Below the pieces are notes generated by a model, which did no database searches, was not told the origin of the DNA, and worked only from the letters and a program-made list of their open reading frames with translations. A DNA stretch of 6,337 bases from an uncultured Spirochaetales bacterium (GTDB lineage Bacteria > Spirochaetota > Spirochaetia > Treponematales > Treponemataceae), in contig CAMGSV010000145.1 of the NCBI GenBank assembly GCA_946061495.1, forward strand, positions 1 to 6,337, in the 5' to 3' direction. The first letter of the stretch is position 1. Every line of letters begins with the position of its first letter. Position numbers and translations under genes: made by a program. Positions 1 to 4,783 of this stretch are shown here, one piece after another.

Positions 1-1
1 G

Positions 2-82
2 CTTGAGATACTCGACGTTGATTTGTCCGGTTATAGCCTCATAGCCATTGATGACGGGATCCCCTTGCCGGTGCCTCCATGA
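2..82 (+). pseudogene. Probable upstream part of the same metal-binding protein gene, out of frame
   Basis: The frame starting at base 2 is open from the window edge to a TGA at 80-82 and reads LEILDVDLSGYSLIAIDD followed by GIPLPVPP. Joined to the next frame by one added base at CCTCC|ATG, it gives ...PVPP-MITFHEAFPYF. That fits the family layout, in which a helix with a Leu-Asp pair precedes the FHEAF strand. The alternative is an unrelated gene ending here with an ATGA overlap. Only 26 residues are visible, so the link rests on the junction and not on a domain match. A lesion in the genome and an assembly error cannot be told apart here. Confidence 0.45.
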
Positions 83-411
83 TTACCTTCCATGAGGCCT
101 TCCCCTACTTTGCCGCCGAATTCAACCTGGATCTGGCAGGCAGCATCCAGCGGGAGCCCGACAGCGAGCCCACCGCCAAGGAGCTGGTGGAGACCATCGC
201 CCTTATCCGTGAGGTCCAGGGGCGGCAGGGGCAACTGGCTCTCTTTGCCGAGGTAGACTTCGCATCCTCAGCGGCAGAGGTCATCGCCGCAGAGACAGGG
301 CTTTCCGTCCACCAGCTGGACCCAGCAGTAACCGGCATTATCCACAAGGATGCCTATCTGCAGGCCATGGAACGGAATGCCGCCATCCTCCAGCAGGCCC
401 TGGAAAATTGA
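79..411 (+). CDS. Zinc ABC transporter substrate-binding protein, C-terminal lobe (frame broken upstream)
   Basis: This 110-residue frame is the C-terminal lobe of a ZnuA/AdcA/TroA-type periplasmic or lipid-anchored metal-binding protein, which hands Zn or Mn to an ABC permease. The family hallmark FHEAFPYF is at residues 4-11; its His5 corresponds to the third metal-ligand His. A REPDSEP segment (25-31) and FAEVDF (56-61) follow. The LDP at 80-82 supplies Asp81, matching the C-terminal acidic ligand of TroA. Whole family members are about 300 residues, so the N-terminal lobe and the first two His ligands are missing. The same frame has stops at 4-6, 19-21, 34-36 and 49-54, and the ATG at 79 has no Shine-Dalgarno sequence, so it is probably not a true start. 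A second open frame enters from the left edge and ends at 80-82, suggesting a frameshifted gene. Confidence is high for the family and low for independent translation. Confidence 0.8.
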   Translation: MITFHEAFPYFAAEFNLDLAGSIQREPDSEPTAKELVETIALIREVQGRQGQLALFAEVDFASSAAEVIAAETGLSVHQLDPAVTGIIHKDAYLQAMERNAAILQQALEN

Positions 412-450
412 CCAGCACCGGACAAGCCTCATTTTAAGTGCATTTAAATC

Positions 451-490
451 TTGTCCTTTGTTGTTTTTTGTGGTATAGTAAAGGTATACT
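451..490 (+). promoter_or_regulatory. Promoter region of the ferredoxin gene (two overlapping sigma70-type options)
   Basis: The sequence turns sharply AT-rich between the preceding gene and the ferredoxin. TTGTCC (451-456) and TATAGT (474-479) are 17 bp apart. A second pair, TTGTTT (461-466) and TATACT (485-490), is 18 bp apart. GGTATA occurs twice, at 472 and 483, one helical turn (11 bp) apart, so either box could be used. Transcription would begin at about 486 or 497, leaving a very short leader before the SD at 498-505. This is assigned from pattern only. Confidence 0.6.
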
Positions 491-497
491 ACATAAC

Positions 498-505
498 AAG
501 AGGTG
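498..505 (+). promoter_or_regulatory. Ribosome binding site that sets the ferredoxin start
   Basis: AAGAGGTG lies just upstream of ATG 510, with six bases between AGG and the ATG. It favours this start over the in-frame codon at 438, which lies upstream of the promoter boxes and would add 24 residues foreign to the family. Confidence 0.75.
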
Positions 506-509
506 TAAC

Positions 510-683
510 ATGGCATACAAGATTGATGCTAGTAGATGTGTAAACTGTGGAGCTTGCGAGCCCGAGTGTCCTGTAAGTGCAATCAGCGAGGGCGACGGCG
601 TTCGCGTTATTGACGCTGGAACTTGCATCGACTGCGGCGCTTGTGCAGGTGTTTGTCCCACAGACGTAATCAGCCAGGAGTAA
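510..683 (+). CDS. 2[4Fe-4S] clostridial-type ferredoxin
   Basis: This is a 57-residue soluble electron carrier for cytoplasmic redox enzymes such as pyruvate:ferredoxin oxidoreductase, hydrogenases or Rnf-type complexes; its partner cannot be told from this window. It has two CxxCxxCxxxCP motifs: Cys10, 13, 16 and 20 followed by Pro21, and Cys39, 42, 45 and 49 followed by Pro50. As in classical bacterial ferredoxins, the last Cys of each motif would complete the opposite cubane. Its length (55-60 residues) and the pseudo-twofold repeat are typical of the family, with no insertion between the motifs and no C-terminal extension. ATG 510 has the SD AAGAGGTG. The gene has its own promoter region and is followed 19 bp later by an intrinsic terminator, so it is probably monocistronic. 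Its short, AT-rich promoter and simple codon use suggest strong expression. Identification is very secure. Confidence 0.96.
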   Translation: MAYKIDASRCVNCGACEPECPVSAISEGDGVRVIDAGTCIDCGACAGVCPTDVISQE

Positions 684-702
684 ATTCTGACGGTTTAATG
701 AG

Positions 703-741
703 CAGGTTCAGTGGGTTTTCCCATTGAACCTGTTTTTTCTT
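703..741 (+). terminator. Rho-independent terminator after the ferredoxin gene
   Basis: A 13-bp stem (703-715 with 720-732) contains one G-T wobble and a TTTT loop. It is followed directly by six T residues, then CTT. The stem reads CAGGTTCAGTGGG on the left arm. The next gene starts only 12 bases after the T-tract. Confidence 0.92.
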
Positions 742-753
742 AAAATGTAAGAG

Positions 754-1182
754 ATGATACAGAAAATTGTTGCCGGTTATGGGAAGCTTCTTGTTTCCCT
801 CGTGAAAGTCTTGGCGCTTATTGCTCTTTGTGCCCTGTTTGCCCTCGTTCTCGTTCTACCGCTATGGAAATTTGCTTCCGTTGCACCAGAGGCCTATAGT
901 TTCTTTGTCTTGTTTCTGTTGATGTGCGGACTCGTCTTTTTTTCTGGCAAGAGTCTTCGAGGTTTTCTTACCGCTGGATTTCCTACTGCCCAGGAAAAAA
1001 GAAGCCGAATCAACAAGCTTTTGAAAGGACTAGGAAAAATCCTTATCATTTTGTTGGGTATCTGCGGCATCGTCATGTGTATCTTGGCAGAGGCCGTAGC
1101 AGCAGCCTGGATGGTGCTTCTAGCGACCATCATCATATACGGGGTAATAGCCTTTGGAACGAAAAAAGAGAAACGCAATTAG
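754..1182 (+). CDS. Four-helix integral membrane protein, function unknown
   Basis: I do not recognise a family for this 142-residue protein. Hydrophobic stretches suggest four membrane helices at roughly residues 11-37, 47-65, 93-115 and 117-135. Between the second and third is a basic, polar loop (about 67-91, rich in Lys and Arg), and the C-terminus ends KKEKRN. Positive charge on that loop and on the tail predicts a cytoplasmic loop and cytoplasmic ends. No catalytic or metal-binding motif is visible. The ATG at 754 has only a poor SD (TAAGAG directly abutting it), and the start lies 12 bases after the ferredoxin terminator. The peptidase gene begins 29 bases inside its 3' end, so the two are probably co-translated. 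This suggests a role in the envelope, perhaps with the secreted peptidase, but that is inference from gene order. Confidence 0.8.
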   Translation: MIQKIVAGYGKLLVSLVKVLALIALCALFALVLVLPLWKFASVAPEAYSFFVLFLLMCGLVFFSGKSLRGFLTAGFPTAQEKRSRINKLLKGLGKILIILLGICGIVMCILAEAVAAAWMVLLATIIIYGVIAFGTKKEKRN

Positions 1183-2206
1183 TTGCACCAAGTTGCTTTA
1201 CATCCTCCTGATGGTTGTCAGCCTTTGTCCCTCGTACCCCCAGCGTGCAGCTGAAGTGCAAGGTGGTGGTATGCCGAGCATCTCCACGAGAACCAACGGA
1301 GCTCCAGCCACAATGCAGGAGATTCAGATAGATACCGATTCCCTCCAGACCATACCGGACTTCAAGCCGTCCAGACGTAATGAAAAAAGGGGAGAACCCC
1401 CAATCCTCCTTCCATTTGGCCAGTACATGAAGGAGGTGGAGGCAAACAACGAAAACATCAACGGACAAAGGAATTTCCAGCCAGGATTCTACCTCTATAC
1501 CGTCAATGCCGACGACACGTCCCTGCCGGTGAAGGATCTCATCAGCCTAGCGGCACGGTTCACCATTCCCTATGAGGAGATTGCCCTTCTGAACGACTTG
1601 ACCCCCAACGATAAGCTGGAAGGACAAACCCTCATTATTCCCAATGCCGCCGGCCTGTTCGTTCCCCTGAATCCCAAGAATTCCCTTGCCACCCTGGTAA
1701 AGAAACGGCTTTACAATCCCGATGGAGGAAATATATACATCATTGACGGGGAGCCGTTCCAGTACCACCCCACGGAGCGCATCACCCCCACGGAACGCGC
1801 CTTTTTCCTGGACACGAACCTGCGGATGCCCCTGGACAACAGTGTCCTCACCTCCCACTATGGCAAGCGGGTGAGTCCCATCACCGGGCGGGAGCACCAG
1901 CACCAGGGCATTGACCTTGCGGCACCAGAAGGCTCCAAGGTCTTTGCCTGTCAAGCGGGCATGGTCTCCGTCGCCACTTACGACAATATTTTTGGCAATT
2001 ACATCATCATCCAGCATGAAAACAGCCTCCAAAGTGTTTATGCCCACCTTTCGTCCATGGAGGTGCACACCGGAGATTCTGTTATGAAGGGAAGTGTCAT
2101 CGGCAGGGTTGGCAGCACCGGGGCATCCACCGGCCCTCACCTGCATTTTGAGATACGGAAGAATGGCAGGGCAGAAGATCCCAAAAACCTCCTGCCGGCA
2201 ATTTGA
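1154..2206 (+). CDS. Secreted LysM and M23-family metallopeptidase (peptidoglycan endopeptidase)
   Basis: This is a 350-residue exported cell-wall protein. Residues 1-12 are basic and 14-25 hydrophobic, as in a signal peptide, with a plausible cut after RAA at 31-33. A low-complexity linker follows. A LysM peptidoglycan-binding module spans about 115-164 (YTV...ARFTIPYEEIALLNDL...LEGQTLIIPN). The M23 (LytM-like) domain spans about 226-350 and has all the zinc and catalytic signatures: HQGID gives His250 and Asp254, YAH gives His298, and HLHFE gives His329 and His331. It should therefore be an active Zn endopeptidase cutting peptide cross-bridges. The start is TTG 1154: an in-frame stop at 1148-1150 excludes anything earlier, and the next ATG (1211) would remove the signal peptide. 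GGGG at 1141-1144 may serve as the SD. It overlaps the upstream membrane-protein gene by 29 bases. Cys25 lacks a normal lipobox. Confidence 0.93.
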   Translation: MERKKRNAISCTKLLYILLMVVSLCPSYPQRAAEVQGGGMPSISTRTNGAPATMQEIQIDTDSLQTIPDFKPSRRNEKRGEPPILLPFGQYMKEVEANNENINGQRNFQPGFYLYTVNADDTSLPVKDLISLAARFTIPYEEIALLNDLTPNDKLEGQTLIIPNAAGLFVPLNPKNSLATLVKKRLYNPDGGNIYIIDGEPFQYHPTERITPTERAFFLDTNLRMPLDNSVLTSHYGKRVSPITGREHQHQGIDLAAPEGSKVFACQAGMVSVATYDNIFGNYIIIQHENSLQSVYAHLSSMEVHTGDSVMKGSVIGRVGSTGASTGPHLHFEIRKNGRAEDPKNLLPAI

Positions 2207-2213
2207 GGTTGAT

Positions 2214-3209
2214 ATGAAAAGAGCTTCTATTTTTGCCCTTGCATTGTTCACCTTTCTCTCCATAACAGCCGGCGGCTTTGGCGAAACCTTCCGCACCCAT
2301 AAGACTGTTATGGCAAATATGCCGGAAAGGGGTACAGTGACGGTGCAGGCGGGCATCAACGATGCGGTGGCCATCACCCTTCCCCAAGATACCACCTTCC
2401 TGCAGGGAATCGAGCTGGACATAAAGATTCCCGACGTGCTTTCTCGGTACTACGGTTCCGTGGCCTACTCCCTCTACACTGCCCTTACCCCCATGCCCAC
2501 CGAGAACACCATCAACTACACAGGAACACGGGAAATGATAGACACCATCCCCGGTCTTTTGAGTTTGAACCTCACCCTTCCCTTGATGGAGCCAAACACC
2601 ATCAAAAAAAATCCCTACAGCATCCCACTGCCTTCAGTTTATACCCTGAATTCCTCTGTCATCTTCTTCCGGTTCCAGCTGGTAATGAAGGGAATTCCAG
2701 AAGACTACGAGAAGGAGCCCTTTGTGGTGACGGTAAAGCCCATCTATGTAGACAAGGGAAGGATGGAGCTGGATGTCACCTATCCTACAGATGAAAATGG
2801 TCAGCTGATGGAACTGCCCTACACCATCTTCCTTGACGAGCAGATGGTGACACTGGAGGACCAACAGATGATTCTCGACACAGGCACCCACCACATCTCC
2901 GTCCTCTCGGACCATTTCCGAAACGAGACACGCACCTTCACCATAGAGCCAGCAAAGACAACGGTGGTGGACATCAGCCTCCGGGACATCGCCCCCACCC
3001 TCCAGCTGGTGGCTCCCCACAACACCATCATTTTCCTAGACGACCAGGAGATTCCCTACACGAAGGAAGCCTTTGTCATATCCCAGGGAGATCATACAAT
3101 TCGTTTTATAGTAGGAGATTACGAGACAGTTAAGACCATCCAGGCAGTGAACGGAAGGTCGTACATTATGAACCTTTCTTTGGATGTAGAGGTTACAGAA
3201 ACTCTATAA
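2214..3209 (+). CDS. Secreted protein with two PEGA-like repeats, function unknown
   Basis: This is a 331-residue protein with a clear Sec signal peptide (MKR, then a hydrophobic core to about residue 18, with probable cleavage near GFG/E at 23-24). Residues about 25-190 are beta-rich and unrecognised. The C-terminal part holds two related units of about 55 residues: 204-258, starting TIFLDEQ and ending DISLRD, and 271-324, starting TIIFLDDQ and ending NLSLD. Both share FLD(E/D)Q, a central G-x-H-x-I and a terminal S-L-x-D. That layout fits the PEGA domain, a small beta module common in surface and envelope proteins of spirochaetes and other bacteria. I infer an extracytoplasmic, probably wall- or surface-bound role. 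The SD GAGG (2205-2208) overlaps the peptidase stop, with only 7 bases between the genes, so the two are translationally coupled. No lipobox, membrane anchor or catalytic motif is seen. Confidence 0.85.
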   Translation: MKRASIFALALFTFLSITAGGFGETFRTHKTVMANMPERGTVTVQAGINDAVAITLPQDTTFLQGIELDIKIPDVLSRYYGSVAYSLYTALTPMPTENTINYTGTREMIDTIPGLLSLNLTLPLMEPNTIKKNPYSIPLPSVYTLNSSVIFFRFQLVMKGIPEDYEKEPFVVTVKPIYVDKGRMELDVTYPTDENGQLMELPYTIFLDEQMVTLEDQQMILDTGTHHISVLSDHFRNETRTFTIEPAKTTVVDISLRDIAPTLQLVAPHNTIIFLDDQEIPYTKEAFVISQGDHTIRFIVGDYETVKTIQAVNGRSYIMNLSLDVEVTETL

Positions 3210-3210
3210 T
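3180..3210 (+). promoter_or_regulatory. Possible promoter for the hairpin-rich intergenic RNA
   Basis: TATAAT at 3205-3210 is a perfect -10 box that overlaps the stop codon of the PEGA-like gene. The best partner is TTGGAT (3180-3185), 19 bp away, which is long. TTGACA at 3226-3231 is a perfect -35, but its only correctly spaced -10 (TATCGG, 3250-3255) would start transcripts inside a stem. Evidence is weak, since TATAAT may be chance around a TAA stop. Confidence 0.25.
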
Positions 3211-3216
3211 TTTTCC

Positions 3217-3331
3217 TAAAGATTTTTGACATTACCCCCGATAATAAAGTATCGGATGTGCAGATCCCCTCCCACCCATTGCACATCCGAATGCCTGATG
3301 GCATGGCCGGCGTTGAGCCGGTCTTTTTTTT
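3217..3331 (+). ncRNA. Candidate structured small RNA or complex 3' UTR
   Basis: The intergenic stretch folds into a chain of hairpins. SL1 pairs 3238-3243 with 3250-3255 (CCGATA/TATCGG). SL2 pairs 3252-3262 with 3280-3290 (11 perfect pairs, TCGGATGTGCA) and has a 17-base C-rich loop. SL3 pairs 3291-3295 with 3300-3304 (ATGCC/GGCAT). SL4 is the terminator at 3305-3323. SL2, SL3 and SL4 abut with no unpaired bases between them. SL1 and SL2 share 3252-3255 and so are mutually exclusive. No known RNA family is recognised. It could be an independent sRNA, an sRNA processed from the envelope operon transcript, or only a terminator and 3' end. The 5' end is a guess. Confidence 0.35.
3305..3331 (+). 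terminator. Rho-independent terminator of the envelope operon
   Basis: A stem of seven pairs, 3305-3311 with 3317-3323 (GGCCGGC against GCCGGTC with one G-T pair), has a GTTGA loop and is followed by eight T residues (3324-3331). Nearby A residues (3340-3348) can pair with that T-tract. For the converging minus-strand operon they give a T9 tract on its own strand, but without a clear hairpin before it. Confidence 0.88.
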
Positions 3332-3354
3332 ACCCAAATAAAAAAAAAGAGGTA

Positions 3355-4263
3355 TTAAATCAACTGGTTCAAGGATTCCCGCAGCAGCCCTAAGAAACGG
3401 GCTTTCAGAAGGGGAAAATCTACAGAAGGAGTCCGACAGGAAGAAAGATGACCTCCCAGCAGGTTGCAGGCTGCGTGCTTCACTCCCTGACCGACAGCAT
3501 TCAGAGACGTCCCCGCAGCAAAGGCCTCCACCTGACGGTCAAAGATCTCGCTGGCCATGGACAGCATATTCCCAATTTCACGATGGGAAAGGGGCAGCTT
3601 TGTTCCCACCAGCATATTTTCCAGCTCACGACTTCTCAGACGCAGGAGACCACAGAAGGCAATCCGCAGGTCCAGCAGTGACTCCTTCTGGATGCTGGCC
3701 AGAAAGGCATAGGAGGCACAGTTCTCCTCCAAAGTCCAAGAGGGCCCCACCCGGCGAAACAGGGACACGTCCCATTCGTTCAGAGGAATGCGCACCTTTG
3801 TCAAAACGCTGGCAGCAGGAAGCTCATTCAGCTGGTTCATGGGGATGGTGATAATCTCCGTTCCTCGGCGGAATTCCAGCATGGCATCCATAGCCAGAAG
3901 TGGAGCGAAAAGGGTGCCTCGGACAGGCTGGAGACAGATATTGCCCCCCAAGGTAGCCATATTTCTGATGAGGGGAGTTGCCACGGAATTCAGCGCCTGA
4001 AAAAGGACAGGAGGCACATTTTTCTCTCCCAACTCCGTGATGGTAGCAAGGGTCACTCCGGAGCCAATCTCCATGTACCGCTCCCGCTTCTCAATGTGCT
4101 TGAAATCATCAATACCACGAATAATCAAGGATACCTTGGGCAGTTCACGAAGGAAGGTGCAGCCACCACAAATCTGAAGGTTCGATCTGCTTTTCAACTG
4201 ATAGAGTACATCATCCAGGCTCGAGCCAAAGTATACGTCCTTATTTTTTTCCATTCCGTCCAT
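3355..4263 (-). CDS. FAD-binding subunit of a xanthine dehydrogenase-family complex
   Basis: This is a 302-residue protein of the CoxM/XdhB flavoprotein family, which takes electrons from the [2Fe-2S] subunit and passes them to NAD or another acceptor. The N-terminal PCMH-type FAD fold carries CGGCTFL (32-38), at the place of the usual AGGxxLL, and a well-conserved second site ATPLIRNMATLGGNICL (about 95-111) for the FAD pyrophosphate. The C-terminal CO-dehydrogenase flavoprotein domain runs from about 165 to 290. The conserved Asp usually found soon after GGN is not evident (PVRGTLFAPLLAMDA instead). The chosen ATG at 4263 has AGGA nine bases upstream. An ATG three codons later (4254) is a close alternative with a worse SD. 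A longer start at 4371 would lie deep inside the upstream gene. With this start the gene overlaps the [2Fe-2S] gene by 23 bases. It is the last gene of the operon. Confidence 0.88.
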   Translation of the reverse strand: MDGMEKNKDVYFGSSLDDVLYQLKSRSNLQICGGCTFLRELPKVSLIIRGIDDFKHIEKRERYMEIGSGVTLATITELGEKNVPPVLFQALNSVATPLIRNMATLGGNICLQPVRGTLFAPLLAMDAMLEFRRGTEIITIPMNQLNELPAASVLTKVRIPLNEWDVSLFRRVGPSWTLEENCASYAFLASIQKESLLDLRIAFCGLLRLRSRELENMLVGTKLPLSHREIGNMLSMASEIFDRQVEAFAAGTSLNAVGQGVKHAACNLLGGHLSSCRTPSVDFPLLKARFLGLLRESLNQLI

Positions 4264-4783
4264 TTCTACTATTCCTGCTGGTTTTACTGCCAGTTTTCGA
4301 CCTGCCTGACCGCTGGCCAGACTGGGTCTGGAAGGCCGCTCCTGCATACATGATTCCCTGCACCAAATCATCCTGCTCCGTACAGCTGCAGTTGAAATGA
4401 CGTACCGTGTCCTGCACCAGCTGCAGGGATGGATGCTTGTGGGTAGAAATCAAGCTATAGGTGGCCAGAATCTTTCCTGCGTTACAATAGCCGCAGAGCT
4501 TGATGCCAGCCTTGCCAAAGGCCTCAATGATAACCTTATATTCTGGTGTCTTGGAAAAATACTCCAGGGTGATGATGGTGGCATCCCTGACTGCAGCCAA
4601 AGGTATGAGACAAGAGGCCACCGCCCTGCCCCCCACCAGCACAGTACAGGAACCACAGCGGCCAGTGGCACATCCCAGCTTTGCAGAGATGATGCCCTCC
4701 CGCCGCAGCACCTTCAGGAGACTCAAGGCCGGATCAGCTTCCAACACCGTAATCTCCCCATTCAAAATAACTGGAATCTTCAC
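4241..4783 (-). CDS. [2Fe-2S] iron-sulfur subunit of a xanthine dehydrogenase-family complex
   Basis: This is a 180-residue CoxS-family protein that relays electrons from the molybdenum-type subunit to FAD. The plant-type ferredoxin domain has Cys38, 43, 46 and 58 (GCATGRCGSC...SC). The second, all-helical domain has Cys97 and 100 (LCGYCNAG) and Cys132 and 134 (NCSCTEQ). All eight cluster ligands are therefore present. The surroundings are unusual: the residue before CGYC is Leu96 where characterised enzymes have the pterin-contacting Gln, TPG is NAG, and CRCTGY is CSCTEQ. A tail from about 151 to 180 is rich in Ser, Gly, Arg, Asn and Lys and ends NGRNGKK; most relatives stop near 150-160. 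The start is GTG 4783, which forms a GTGA overlap with the stop of the large-subunit gene, and it has a very strong SD (AGGAGGAGG). Confidence 0.92.
   Translation of the reverse strand: MKIPVILNGEITVLEADPALSLLKVLRREGIISAKLGCATGRCGSCTVLVGGRAVASCLIPLAAVRDATIITLEYFSKTPEYKVIIEAFGKAGIKLCGYCNAGKILATYSLISTHKHPSLQLVQDTVRHFNCSCTEQDDLVQGIMYAGAAFQTQSGQRSGRSKTGSKTSRNSRNGRNGKK

Noticed and set aside
431..450. Possible palindromic metal-regulator operator (ATTTTAAGTGCATTTAAAT)
   Set aside because: The two arms match imperfectly and fit no Fur or Zur box that I can name.
438..509. Longer start for the ferredoxin
   Set aside because: The added residues are Cys/Leu-rich, cover the promoter boxes and are unlike the compact family. 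The SD supports 510.
1217..1228. Lipoprotein signal (Cys25) in the peptidase
   Set aside because: The residues before Cys are V-S-L, lacking the small residue at -1 needed for a normal lipobox.
2094..2213. Longer in-frame start for the PEGA-like protein
   Set aside because: It would overlap the peptidase by over 100 bases and bury the obvious signal peptide and SD at 2205-2216.
1547..2422. Minus-strand open frame of 291 residues opposite the peptidase gene
   Set aside because: It lies opposite clear M23 motifs, has Gly/Val-rich composition with no domain and crosses two real genes. It is a codon-bias shadow.
3226..3255. TTGACA with TATCGG as a promoter for the hairpin RNA
   Set aside because: The -10 is poor, and the start would fall at about 3262, inside the arm of the main stem, destroying the structure.
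4264..4371. Longer start for the FAD subunit
   Set aside because: It would add about 36 residues read entirely from the Fe-S gene in another frame. The family begins near MEKNKDVYF, and an SD precedes 4263.
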